Assembly: GCF_002127585.1 (NCBI RefSeq)
Contig: NZ_NEGZ01000018.1
Coordinates: 41,326-80,519 of the forward strand
Source: Janthinobacterium sp. GW458P
GTDB taxonomy: Bacteria > Pseudomonadota > Gammaproteobacteria > Burkholderiales > Burkholderiaceae_D
Direction: 5' to 3'
Length of the DNA: 39,194 nt
Positions within the stretch are counted from its first letter, which is position 1; each line of letters begins with the position of its first letter. The position numbers and the translations under genes were made by a program. This document shows positions 9,062-17,554 of this stretch, piece after piece. Below the pieces are notes generated by a model that was given only the letters and a program-made list of their open reading frames with translations, was not told the DNA's origin and ran no database searches.

Positions 9062-10596
9062 AGGCGCGCGAGGCGCCCGCGGACGAGGCGGCGGAAGACG
9101 ACTGGTTCGAGCCGCCCACCACGGAGCAGGATGACACCATCGAGCATTCGCTGTTCGGCGAAATCCTCGACTGGATGCTGGCGCCCCTGCTGCTGCTGTG
9201 GCCGATGAGCATCGCCATCACCTATCTGGTGGCCAAGAGCATCGCCAACCAGCCCTTCGACCATGCGCTGGAAGACAGCGTCACCGTGCTGACGCAGCAG
9301 GTAAAACAGGCCGACGGCCAAGTGCTGCGCCGCCTGCCGGAAAACACTGGCGGCAAGCAGGGCCGCGATTTCCTGCGCGGCGACGACGTCGACACCCTGT
9401 ATTACCTGGTGGTGGGGGGGCGTGGCGAATACCTCGACGGCGACCGCGACCTGCCGCCGCCGCAGGACCCCGACAAATACCGCAGCGGCACGGTGCTGTT
9501 CCGCAACGACACCATCCACGGCACGCCCGTGCGCGTGGCGTTCACCTATCTCGACATGCCGTCCAGCACCGACGACGAGCCGCGCCGCGCGCTGGTGCAG
9601 GTGGCCGAGACGCTGGAAAAGCGCGCGCAACTGGCCAATGAAATCATCAAGGGCGTGATTTTGCCGCAGTTCATCATCCTGCCCGTGATCCTGGCCCTGG
9701 TCTGGTTTGCCCTGGCGCGCGGCCTGTCGCCGCTGGCGCAATTGCAGGAACGCATACGCGCGCGGCCGCCCGACGACCTCTCCCCCATCGAGTCGGGCCA
9801 GGTGCCCGAGGAAATCACGCCGCTGGTCGGTTCGCTCAACGAAATGCTGGCGCGGCTGTCGTTGTCGATCGACATGCAGAAGCGCTTCATCGCCGATGCG
9901 GCGCACCAGATGAAAACGCCGCTGGCCGGCATGCGCATGCAGTCCGAGCTGGCCTTGCGCCAGACCGACCACGACGAAATCCACCGTTCGCTGCTGCAGC
10001 TGGCCAAGAGTTCCGAAGCGGCCACGCGGCTGGTGAACCAACTGCTGGCCCTGGCGCGCGCGGAAAACCAGCCGCAGGCGGGCACGGCATTCGAACCGAT
10101 CGAACTGAGCGAGCTGGCGCGCGGCGTGGTGCAGGACTGGGTGCAAGCGTCGTTTGCGCAACATATCGACCTGGGCTTCGAGCAGCCCGCGTATTCGATC
10201 ATGATTTCCGGCAACGCCATCATGCTGCGCGAACTGCTGAGCAACCTGATCGACAACGCCCTGCGCTACACGCCGGCCGGTGGCAGCGTGACCGTGCGCG
10301 TGCGCAGCACCCTGGAGCTGGCCATCCTGGAAGTCGAGGACACGGGCCCCGGCATTGCGCCGGCCGAGCGGGCCCACGTATTCGAGCGCTTTTACCGCAT
10401 TCTGGGCAGCAATGTCGACGGCAGCGGACTGGGCCTGGCCATCGTGCGCGAAATTGCCCAGCAGCACGGCGCTGAAGTCGACATTTTTCACAATCCGCGC
10501 GCGCACTCGCCGAAGCTGCCGGGCACCTTGCTGCGCCTGAGCGTCGCCCTGCTGCTGCCGGACCCGCCCGAAGAGGATGACATCACGTATGGATAA
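9058..10596 (+). CDS. Sensor histidine kinase, TctE-like (2CSK_N sensor domain)
   Basis: 512 residues starting at GTG, overlapping the regulator stop by 4 bp. After a short acidic N-terminal tail comes TM1 (about 43-60), a periplasmic 2CSK_N-type domain (about 65-190), TM2 (ILPQFIILPVILALVWFAL), HAMP, and the kinase core. The H box has His283 in ADAAHQMKTPLAG; the N box is LLSNLIDNALRYTP; G boxes are DTGPGIA and GSGLGLAIV. It would phosphorylate the adjacent regulator in response to an extracytoplasmic ligand, perhaps the solute moved by the symporter encoded two genes downstream (inference). Confidence 0.92.
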   Translation: MKAREAPADEAAEDDWFEPPTTEQDDTIEHSLFGEILDWMLAPLLLLWPMSIAITYLVAKSIANQPFDHALEDSVTVLTQQVKQADGQVLRRLPENTGGKQGRDFLRGDDVDTLYYLVVGGRGEYLDGDRDLPPPQDPDKYRSGTVLFRNDTIHGTPVRVAFTYLDMPSSTDDEPRRALVQVAETLEKRAQLANEIIKGVILPQFIILPVILALVWFALARGLSPLAQLQERIRARPPDDLSPIESGQVPEEITPLVGSLNEMLARLSLSIDMQKRFIADAAHQMKTPLAGMRMQSELALRQTDHDEIHRSLLQLAKSSEAATRLVNQLLALARAENQPQAGTAFEPIELSELARGVVQDWVQASFAQHIDLGFEQPAYSIMISGNAIMLRELLSNLIDNALRYTPAGGSVTVRVRSTLELAILEVEDTGPGIAPAERAHVFERFYRILGSNVDGSGLGLAIVREIAQQHGAEVDIFHNPRAHSPKLPGTLLRLSVALLLPDPPEEDDITYG

Positions 10597-10903
10597 GCCC
10601 AGCCCTCCTGCCGCGCCTTCGCGGCCGTCGCAAGCGCCCAGCCCCGAACTGCAGCAGCGCCGCGATGCACACTGGAAAAAAACGCGGCGCCTGACGGCCA
10701 TCCTCCTGACCATCTGGCTGCTGACGGGCTTTCTGACCGTGTTTTACGCGCGCGAGCTGCTGCACCTGAACCTGTTCGGCTGGCCCCTGCCCTTCTACAT
10801 GGCGGCCCAGGGCGCCTCGCTGGTGTACCTGGCCATCATCGCCGTGTATGCGTGGCGCATGCGGCGCCTGGACCGGGCTTTTCATGCCGAGGAGCAAGCA
10901 TGA
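10589..10903 (+). CDS. DUF4212 protein, small subunit of sodium/solute symporter
   Basis: 104 residues with two transmembrane helices (about 36-56 and 66-88) preceded by a Pro-rich tail and the family signature HWKKTRRLTAILLTIWLLTG. DUF4212 proteins (TIGR03647) are found beside VC_2705-type sodium/solute symporters and are thought to be an accessory subunit. The start could be 10577 or 10589; the AGAGGA at 10572-10577 favours 10589, which overlaps the end of the kinase gene by 8 bp. The stop overlaps the symporter start (ATGA), indicating translational coupling. Confidence 0.88.
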   Translation: MDKPSPPAAPSRPSQAPSPELQQRRDAHWKKTRRLTAILLTIWLLTGFLTVFYARELLHLNLFGWPLPFYMAAQGASLVYLAIIAVYAWRMRRLDRAFHAEEQA

Positions 10904-12948
10904 GCGGCCAGCGCACGTTCTTTGCGCGCCTGTGCCGCTACTACCTGCTGTTTGCCGGCGGTTTCGCCGCCTTCCTGCTGGCCCTGACGGTGCTGGAACA
11001 GGAAGGCATGCCGCGCGCCTGGATCGGCTACCTGTTCATGTTCGCCACCATCAGCCTGTACGCCACCATCGGCGTCATCAGCCGCACCTCGAACGTCACC
11101 GAATACTACGTGGCGGGGCGGCGCGTGCCGGCCATGTTCAACGGCATGGCCACGGCCGCCGACTGGATCTCGGCGGCCAGCTTCATCAGCCTGGCGGGCG
11201 GCCTGTACCTGAACGGCTTCGACGGCCTGGCCTTCATCATGGGCTGGACGGGCGGCTATTGCCTGGTGGCGCTATTGATCGCGCCCTACCTGCGCCGCTT
11301 CGGCCAGTACACGATTCCCGATTTCCTCGCCGCCCGCTACGGCAGCGGCGCGGACGGCCGCGGCGCCAGCGTGCGCGTGGTGGCCGTGGCCGCCACCATC
11401 ATCGTCTCGTTCACCTACGTGGTGGCGCAAATCTACGCCGTCGGCCTGATCGCCTCGCGCTTCACGGGCGTGGATTTTTCCGTCGGCATCTTCCTGGGCC
11501 TGGCCAGCATCCTCGTGTGCTCCTTTCTTGGCGGCATGCGCGCCATCACGTGGACGCAGGTGGCGCAATACATCATCATCCTCGTCGCCTTCCTGATTCC
11601 CGCCATGTGGCTGTCCGTCAAGCATGCGGACAATCCCGTGCCGCAAATCGCCTATGGCAAGGTGCTGCCGCAGCTGAGCGCACGCGAACACGTGCTGGAA
11701 GCGGACCCGAAAGAAAACGAAGTGCGCACTATCTTCCGCCAGCGCGCGCAAAGCTATCAGGCGCGCATCGACGCCTTGCCCGCGTCCTGGGAGCAAGGCC
11801 ACCTGGCCGCCCAGCGCCAGCTCGATGGCTTGCGCCAGCGCAATGCCTCGCTGTTCGACATCCGCAATGCGGAACGCACCCTGATCGCCTATCCGAAAAG
11901 TCCCGATGAAGCGCACATGCTGTGGCAAGCCGCGCAGGCGCACAACCAGAAGCGCGCCGAACCGATCACGCCGCATGCACTGCCCTTCCCCGCGGCCGAC
12001 CGCGCGCAATCCGACATCAAGCGCAACAACTTCCTCGCCCTCGTGTTTTGCATGATGCTGGGCACGGCCGCCCTGCCCCACATCCTGATGCGATCGTACA
12101 CCACGCCCTCGGTGCATGACACGCGCGTCTCCGTGTTCTGGACCCTGTTTTTCATCCTGTTGATCTACCTCACCATTCCCGCACTGGCCGTACTGGTCAA
12201 GTACGATATTTATTCTGCGCTGGTGGGCACGCAATACGCGAACCTGCCCACGTGGGTGTCGTACTGGGCCAATGTGGACAAGCTCAGCCCCCTGATCAGC
12301 ATCGTCGACGTGAACCGCGACGGCATCGTGCAACTGGCGGAAATTTCCATCGACGCCGACGTGCTGGTGCTGGCCACGCCCGAGATCGCCGGCCTGCCCT
12401 ACGTGATTTCCGGCCTGGTGGCGGCCGGCGGCCTGGCCGCCGCCCTGTCGACGGCGGACGGCTTGCTGCTGGCCATCTCCAACGCCCTGTCGCACGACAT
12501 TTATTACAAGGTGGTCGATCCCACGGCCTCGACGCAGAAGCGCGTGACGATTTCAAAATTGCTGCTGCTGGCCGTGGCCTTCATCGCCGCATATGCCGCC
12601 TCGCAAAAGCCGGCCGACATCCTCTCGCTCGTGGGCGTGGCCTTTTCGCTGGCCGCCTCGACCCTCTTCCCGCCCCTGGTGCTGGGCGTATTCTGGAAAC
12701 GCGCCAATTACCAGGGCGCGCTGGCCGGCATGTTCACGGGCTTTGGCGTCTGCCTGTACTACATGCTGCACACGAGCACCATGCTGGGAGGCAATGCGAG
12801 CGGACAATGGTTTCATATTGCACCGATTTCCGCCGGCATCTTCGGCGTGCCGGCCGGCCTGGCCGCCGCCGTGCTGGCCAGCTGGCTGACGCCGGCGCCG
12901 GGACGGCGCAGCACGGGACTGGTCGACCATATCCGCGCGCCGGAGTGA
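10900..12948 (+). CDS. VC_2705-family sodium/solute symporter (large subunit, ActP-like)
   Basis: 682 residues, longer than the roughly 550 of E. coli ActP. It has the solute:sodium symporter fold with the signature RTSNVTEYYVAGRRVPAMFNGMATAADWISAASFISLAGG near the N terminus and GLAAALSTADGLLLAISNALSHD in the later core. The extra length is a hydrophilic insert of about 130 residues (241-372) between helices, and a further soluble loop carrying DVNRDGIVQLAE (470-481), which fits an EF-hand calcium loop. It is coupled to the DUF4212 gene and two-component system upstream. Substrates of relatives are short carboxylates such as acetate; the substrate here is not known. Confidence 0.9.
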   Translation: MSGQRTFFARLCRYYLLFAGGFAAFLLALTVLEQEGMPRAWIGYLFMFATISLYATIGVISRTSNVTEYYVAGRRVPAMFNGMATAADWISAASFISLAGGLYLNGFDGLAFIMGWTGGYCLVALLIAPYLRRFGQYTIPDFLAARYGSGADGRGASVRVVAVAATIIVSFTYVVAQIYAVGLIASRFTGVDFSVGIFLGLASILVCSFLGGMRAITWTQVAQYIIILVAFLIPAMWLSVKHADNPVPQIAYGKVLPQLSAREHVLEADPKENEVRTIFRQRAQSYQARIDALPASWEQGHLAAQRQLDGLRQRNASLFDIRNAERTLIAYPKSPDEAHMLWQAAQAHNQKRAEPITPHALPFPAADRAQSDIKRNNFLALVFCMMLGTAALPHILMRSYTTPSVHDTRVSVFWTLFFILLIYLTIPALAVLVKYDIYSALVGTQYANLPTWVSYWANVDKLSPLISIVDVNRDGIVQLAEISIDADVLVLATPEIAGLPYVISGLVAAGGLAAALSTADGLLLAISNALSHDIYYKVVDPTASTQKRVTISKLLLLAVAFIAAYAASQKPADILSLVGVAFSLAASTLFPPLVLGVFWKRANYQGALAGMFTGFGVCLYYMLHTSTMLGGNASGQWFHIAPISAGIFGVPAGLAAAVLASWLTPAPGRRSTGLVDHIRAPE

Positions 12949-13005
12949 GGGGCGCATAACCTCCGGCAAACGCTCGTTCAGTCTCCCGCGCCACTGCGAG
13001 ACACG

Positions 13006-13033
13006 TTGACCGATATTACTTTAATGATAATAT
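13006..13033 (+). promoter_or_regulatory. Probable promoter of the S9 peptidase gene
   Basis: TTGACC (13006-13011) and TAATAT (13028-13033) are separated by 16 bp in an AT-rich stretch that stands out from the GC-rich surroundings, about 30 bp before the start codon. An inverted repeat TTAATG-N11-CATTAA (13021-13043) overlaps the -10 and could be an operator. Confidence 0.5.
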
Positions 13034-13064
13034 GTTGCATTAAGATAATTTCCACAAGGGAAAC

Positions 13065-15086
13065 ATGTTTAGCAGACATTGGGCAGTTGTACTACTCGCA
13101 TCATTGAGCATGTTGACCGCGGCGCCAGCCGCATGGGCGACCGATGCCGCGCCAGCGGCCGCAGCGGGCACACGGATTCCCATCGAAAGTTTTTTCGAGA
13201 ATAGTTCCTTCAGCGGCGCCATCCTTTCTCCCGACGGCCGCCGCCTGGCCGTGCGCGTGGCGCCTGGCGGGCAACGCGTGCGTCTGGCCGTGCTGGACCT
13301 GGCGAGCATGCAGGTCAAGGTGGTGGCGTTTTTCAGCGATGCCGACGTGAATGACTTTCGCTGGGTAAATGATCAGCGCCTGGTCTTCGACCTGGCGGAC
13401 CGGCAACTGGCGCAGGGCGCGCTGCGCTACGGCCCCGGTTTGTACGCCGTCAACGCAGACGGCAGCAATTACCGGCAACTGGTCACGCGCACCGATGTAC
13501 GGCAAAACAAGCGTGCCATCTTGTTGCTGCCATGGAATACGTTCCTGCTTGAAAGTATTGGCGACCAGCAATCGGACGACGTGTTTGTCACCCAACCCGA
13601 ATTTACGCGCCCTGGCGAAGTCAATGACTTGGCGTTGCTGCGCCTCAATACGAGTACCGGCATCGTCAAAACCATCGCGCAGCCGCCCGGCACGCGCAAC
13701 TGGCTGTTCGACAAGCAGGGCCAGCTGCGCGTCGCACAGGTACGCAACGGCGCCCAGGAAGAAATCCATTACCGCGACAGCGCCGAAGCGCCGTGGCGCA
13801 CGCTGGCCCGCTTCGACGCCTACAGCGGTGGCAAGGATGCGTTCACGCCCGCCTTCTTCGCGCCGGATGGCGCGCTGTACGTGCATGCCCGCCATGGCGG
13901 CGACAAGCTGGCCCTGTACCGCTACGACCTGGAAAAAAACCGTTTCGATGACGCGCCCCTGGCCGCCTCGCCCGACTTCGACGTGCAGGTGGAAATGCTG
14001 GGCGGCAGCGGCCGCCTGCTGGGTCTGCGCTATGAAACCGATGCGCAAACCACGCAGTGGTTCGATGAAAAAATGCAGGCCATGCAAAAGCAGGTGAATG
14101 CCTTGTTGCCCACGAGCGTCAACAGCCTGTCCACCGGCTGGCGTTCGGCCACGCCATTCATCCTGGTACGCAGCGTTTCCGACACCATGCCGATCACTTA
14201 TCGTCTGTTCAACAGCGAGACGGGCAGCTTGAGCGTGCTGGGCAGCGCACGTCCCGCCATCTTGCCGTCGCAAATGGCGAACAAGGACTTGCGTCATTAC
14301 AAGGCCCGCGATGGCCTCGACATTCCCGCCTGGCTGACCATCCCCAATGGCGGGGCAAAAAAACGTCCCATGGTGGTGCTCGTGCATGGCGGTCCCTGGA
14401 TGCGCGGCAGCTGGAACTGGAATGCCGAGAGCCAATTCCTGGCCTCGCGCGGCTATGTCGTGCTGGAACCGGAATACCGCGGCAGCACGGGCTATGGCCA
14501 GCATCACTTCCAGGCAGGCTGGAAGCAATGGGGGTTGAAAATGCAGGACGACATCGCCGATGGCGCGCGCTGGGCGATTGCCGCAGGCCTCGCCGACCCG
14601 CAACGCATCTGCATCGCCGGCGCCAGCTACGGCGGCTATGCCGCATTGATGGGCCTGATCAACGATCCGGACCTGTTCCGCTGCGGCATCGACTGGGCCG
14701 GCGTCACCGACATCGAGCTGCTGCGCAATGGCAGCTGGGGCGGCTACTCGGACGTGTCCGAACACTACCGCCGATACGGCATGCCCGTGCTGATCGGCGA
14801 CCCCGTCAAGGATGCGGCCCAGTTCCGGGCCACCTCGCCGCTGCAGCAGGCGGCGCGCATCACGCAACCCTTGCTGCTGGCCTATGGCAGCGCCGACCAG
14901 CGCGTGCCGCTGCCCCATGGCCGCCAGTTCTACGATGCCGTGCGCAAGACCAACGCGCAGGTGGAATGGGTCGAATACGCCACGGAAGGCCACGGCTGGG
15001 CCTTGCCGGCCACCCGCTACGATTTCTGGCAACGCGTGGAGACATTCTTGGACCGCAATATCGGGCCAGGCAGCCACCGTCAATAA
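13065..15086 (+). CDS. Secreted S9 family peptidase (prolyl oligopeptidase / acylaminoacyl-peptidase type)
   Basis: 673 residues. A signal peptide (about 1-26, ending APAAWATDA) sends it to the periplasm or outside. Residues about 40-390 form a beta-propeller-like domain, and the C-terminal alpha/beta hydrolase holds the triad Ser521 (GASYGGYAAL), Asp611 (YGSADQRVPL) and His643 (TEGHGW), plus the oxyanion segment VLVHGGPWMRG. Such enzymes remove short peptides or acyl-amino acids. The ATG follows an AAGGG Shine-Dalgarno. It stands as a single gene, with its own promoter; the next gene begins 96 bp later. Confidence 0.92.
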   Translation: MFSRHWAVVLLASLSMLTAAPAAWATDAAPAAAAGTRIPIESFFENSSFSGAILSPDGRRLAVRVAPGGQRVRLAVLDLASMQVKVVAFFSDADVNDFRWVNDQRLVFDLADRQLAQGALRYGPGLYAVNADGSNYRQLVTRTDVRQNKRAILLLPWNTFLLESIGDQQSDDVFVTQPEFTRPGEVNDLALLRLNTSTGIVKTIAQPPGTRNWLFDKQGQLRVAQVRNGAQEEIHYRDSAEAPWRTLARFDAYSGGKDAFTPAFFAPDGALYVHARHGGDKLALYRYDLEKNRFDDAPLAASPDFDVQVEMLGGSGRLLGLRYETDAQTTQWFDEKMQAMQKQVNALLPTSVNSLSTGWRSATPFILVRSVSDTMPITYRLFNSETGSLSVLGSARPAILPSQMANKDLRHYKARDGLDIPAWLTIPNGGAKKRPMVVLVHGGPWMRGSWNWNAESQFLASRGYVVLEPEYRGSTGYGQHHFQAGWKQWGLKMQDDIADGARWAIAAGLADPQRICIAGASYGGYAALMGLINDPDLFRCGIDWAGVTDIELLRNGSWGGYSDVSEHYRRYGMPVLIGDPVKDAAQFRATSPLQQAARITQPLLLAYGSADQRVPLPHGRQFYDAVRKTNAQVEWVEYATEGHGWALPATRYDFWQRVETFLDRNIGPGSHRQ

Positions 15087-15182
15087 CTTGGCACGCCGGC
15101 GCTGTTGATGCATATGGGAAAAGACAACGCCCCGGCCAAAAAGGAGTAGGCTGGAGGGCCGTGCCACTTCCGAGGAAATCTC

Positions 15183-16409
15183 ATGCCGTCTGGAAAAATT
15201 CTTGTCGCCCAGGGAGGCGGCCCCACCGCCGTCATCAACCAGTCGCTGGTGGGCGTGGTGCTCGAATCGCGGCGTTTTCAGCACGTCACGCGCGTGTATG
15301 GCGCGCTGCACGGCGTGCGCGGCATCATCAATGAAGAGTTTGTTGATCTGACGCAGGAAACCAGCCATAACCTGGAACTGGTGGCCGCCACGCCGTCCTC
15401 GGCTCTCGGTTCCACGCGCGACAAGCCGGATATTGCCTATTGCCAGCAAATCTTCGAAGTATTGCGCGCGCACGAAATCGAGCATTTCTTTTACATCGGC
15501 GGCAACGACTCGTCCGACACGGTGCGCATCGTCAGCGAGGAAGCGCACAAGGCCGGCTATCCGCTGCGCTGCATCCACATCCCGAAGACCATCGACAACG
15601 ACCTGGTGGGCAGCGACCACACGCCCGGCTTTCCCTCGGCCGCGCGTTTCGTCGCGCAGGCCTTCGCCGGCGCCAACCTCGACAACGCGGCCTTGCCCGG
15701 CGTCTACGTGGGCGTGGTGATGGGCCGTCACGCGGGCTTTCTGACGGCCGCCTCGGCGCTGGGCAAGAAGTTCCCGGACGACGGCCCGCACCTGATCTAC
15801 CTGCCCGAGCGCGTCTTTGCGCTCGATCAATTCCTCGCCGACGTGAAGGCCACCTATGCCAAGTACGGACGCTGCGTGATCGCCGTCTCGGAAGGCATCC
15901 ACGATGCGTCCGGCGAGCCGATCGCCAGCCTGCTGGCCAGGCAGGTGGGCAACGAAGTCGAGCGCGATGCGCACGGCAACGTGCAATTGTCGGGCACGGG
16001 CGCGCTGGCCGACCTGCTGTGCGATGAAATCAAAGCCAAGCTCGGCATCAAGCGCGTGCGCGGCGATACCTTCGGCTATCTGCAGCGCTCCTTCATCGGC
16101 TGCGTCTCTGATGTCGACCAGCGCGAAGCCCGCGAAGTGGGCGAAAAAGCGGTGCAGTTCGCCATGTGGGGCGAGCGCGACGGTTCCGTCGCCATCAAGC
16201 GCACGGGCTTTTATTCCGTCGACTACGAACTGCTGCCCCTGACGGACGTGGCGGGCAGGACGCGCACCATGGAAGACGAGTTCATCAGCGCCAGCGGCAC
16301 GGACGTCACCGATGCTTTCCGGCTGTATCTGCGCCCGCTGCTGGGCTCGGGCATGCCCGATGCGTTCCGCTTGCGGGCGGCGAAGGTGGCGAAGGTCTTG
16401 AAGCCTTAA
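15183..16409 (+). CDS. pfp: Phosphofructokinase, pyrophosphate-dependent type
   Basis: 408 residues. Interconverts fructose 6-phosphate and fructose 1,6-bisphosphate, most likely with PPi. The determinants are visible: GGNDSSDT has Asp109 where ATP enzymes have Gly, and PKTIDND has Lys135 where ATP enzymes have Gly; both choices mark PPi enzymes. The catalytic Asp138 is in the same motif, and MGRHAGF and VSEGIHD are the sugar-phosphate sites. The GAGGAAATCTC before the ATG is a good Shine-Dalgarno. The first residue of the GGNDS motif is Asn rather than the more familiar Asp. A PPi enzyme would be reversible, useful in gluconeogenic growth. Confidence 0.9.
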   Translation: MPSGKILVAQGGGPTAVINQSLVGVVLESRRFQHVTRVYGALHGVRGIINEEFVDLTQETSHNLELVAATPSSALGSTRDKPDIAYCQQIFEVLRAHEIEHFFYIGGNDSSDTVRIVSEEAHKAGYPLRCIHIPKTIDNDLVGSDHTPGFPSAARFVAQAFAGANLDNAALPGVYVGVVMGRHAGFLTAASALGKKFPDDGPHLIYLPERVFALDQFLADVKATYAKYGRCVIAVSEGIHDASGEPIASLLARQVGNEVERDAHGNVQLSGTGALADLLCDEIKAKLGIKRVRGDTFGYLQRSFIGCVSDVDQREAREVGEKAVQFAMWGERDGSVAIKRTGFYSVDYELLPLTDVAGRTRTMEDEFISASGTDVTDAFRLYLRPLLGSGMPDAFRLRAAKVAKVLKP

Positions 16410-16423
16410 CCACCTGACCAAAC

Positions 16424-16537
16424 CTACTGCGTGTCGCGCGTCGCGGCCTGCGATGCTCACTGCCTCGGCGGCCCCGTGCCCAGCACAGCTGCGCGTCTCG
16501 GTCACGACTCACATCCGCTCGCTACGGTTTTGTTAGG
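16424..16537. repeat. Intergenic repeat, copy 1
   Basis: Shares ordered blocks with 24795-24895: CTACTGCGTGTCGC, GCGGCC, ATGCTCAC, then TGCGC-TCTCGG-CAC and finally CCGCTCGCTACG-TTTTGT-AGG. This copy is longer by about 11 bases in the middle and more diverged there. It fills the whole gap between the phosphofructokinase and IclR genes, and its last bases contain the stop codon of the IclR gene (16533-16535). Confidence 0.75.
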
Positions 16538-17390
16538 TGTTGTGAACCGTTTCTGCCAGCAGCAGCGGCCGTAGTTTCACGGCCGCTTCCTTGAGCTGCG
16601 GCACATGTTGCATCAATTGCTCCACGGACTTGCGCGCCACGGGCGCGTGGCAGGCCACGGCCGCCACGATGCGCCCGTCGGCCGCGCAGATGGGCACGGC
16701 CACTGCCACCATGCCGTGCACGAATTCCTCGTCATCGATACCGATGCCCAGCCGGGCGATGCGCACGATCTCGCGCTCGAGCAGCACGGGGTCCGTGATG
16801 CTTTTCGGCGTGCGCGCCTGCAGGGTCAGCATGGCCAGCAATGCGCGCCGCTCCAGCAAGGTCATGTGCGCCAGGAACAGTTTTCCGCTCGCCGTGCAAT
16901 GCATGGGCGCGCGCGTGCCCAGCACCAGGTGCAAACGCAGCGCTTCCTGCGTTTCCACCCGGTCCACATACACCACCGCATTGCCCTCGGGAATGGCCAG
17001 ATTGCACGTCTCGCCCGTGGCCGCCACCAGGCTGCCCAAAATGCTGCGGCTCACGCGGATCAGGGCGTTGTTGCGCAGGGTCGCCAGCGCCAGGTTGGTG
17101 GACGCCGCCCCAGGCACATAGCCGCGCCCGACGGGCGTGCGCAGCACGTAGCCATGTTGCTCCAGGGTATCGAGCAGACGCATCATGCTGGCCTTGGGCA
17201 CCTGCATGCGCGCCGCCAGTTGCGACAGGGTCAAGGGCTGGCTGGCGCTGGCCAGATGCTCGATCAGGCGCAGCACGCGCAAGCCGCGCGCCTCGTCGCC
17301 ATGGCTGGCCGCCGCATGGGCAGCCACCACGCCGCCCGCCGGGCGGTCTTCGTCGGCCCCAGCCTGCCGTTTTTGAAACGCATCATGCAT
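16533..17390 (-). CDS. IclR family transcriptional regulator
   Basis: 285 residues. An N-terminal winged helix (about 36-95; LTLSQLAARMQVPKASMMRLLDTLEQHGYV) is followed by the IclR effector domain (about 110-275; LGTRAPMHCTASGKLFLA, DDEEFVHGMVAVAVPI). The frame is open further upstream, but the ATG at 17390 has a good AGAGGTG Shine-Dalgarno, and the upstream TTG start would lie at the edge of the operator. It is transcribed away from the GMC oxidoreductase gene and probably controls that gene, the transporter beyond it, and itself. The effector is unknown, likely the substrate of the oxidoreductase or an intermediate. Its stop codon lies inside a repeat element. Confidence 0.9.
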   Translation of the reverse strand: MHDAFQKRQAGADEDRPAGGVVAAHAAASHGDEARGLRVLRLIEHLASASQPLTLSQLAARMQVPKASMMRLLDTLEQHGYVLRTPVGRGYVPGAASTNLALATLRNNALIRVSRSILGSLVAATGETCNLAIPEGNAVVYVDRVETQEALRLHLVLGTRAPMHCTASGKLFLAHMTLLERRALLAMLTLQARTPKSITDPVLLEREIVRIARLGIGIDDEEFVHGMVAVAVPICAADGRIVAAVACHAPVARKSVEQLMQHVPQLKEAAVKLRPLLLAETVHNT

Positions 17391-17456
17391 GTTCTGTTTC
17401 ACCTCTCGCATATGCGGTGGTTTCCGCTTGTCCCGGTGCTGCACGTCTTTTATAAA

Positions 17457-17473
17457 TGGAACAAAACGTTCCA
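17457..17473. promoter_or_regulatory. Probable IclR operator
   Basis: A perfect palindrome TGGAAC-AAAAC-GTTCCA in the divergent region between the IclR and GMC genes, 67 bp from the IclR start and 82 bp from the GMC start. Size and symmetry are typical of IclR-family sites (6-bp arms, 5-bp spacer), and the sequence is AT-rich around it. Confidence 0.65.
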
Positions 17474-17554
17474 AAAATAATCAATAAAGACCAGTGTATC
17501 GCAAAAAACGCCCATCGAGGCGGCTGAGATACCGCAACGCAGGAGACAAGCACA

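Noticed and set aside
8965..10713. A 582-codon minus-strand frame opposite the histidine kinase
   Set aside because: Antisense shadow; the kinase has all H, N, G boxes.
13021..13043. Fur box before the S9 peptidase
   Set aside because: Only the AATGATAAT part fits; the other half of the 19-bp consensus does not.
13101..16505. A 1134-codon open frame on the minus strand
   Set aside because: It is antisense to the S9 peptidase and phosphofructokinase genes, both firm family matches. Its composition (many His, Gln, Arg, Ala) is that of a GC-rich shadow frame.
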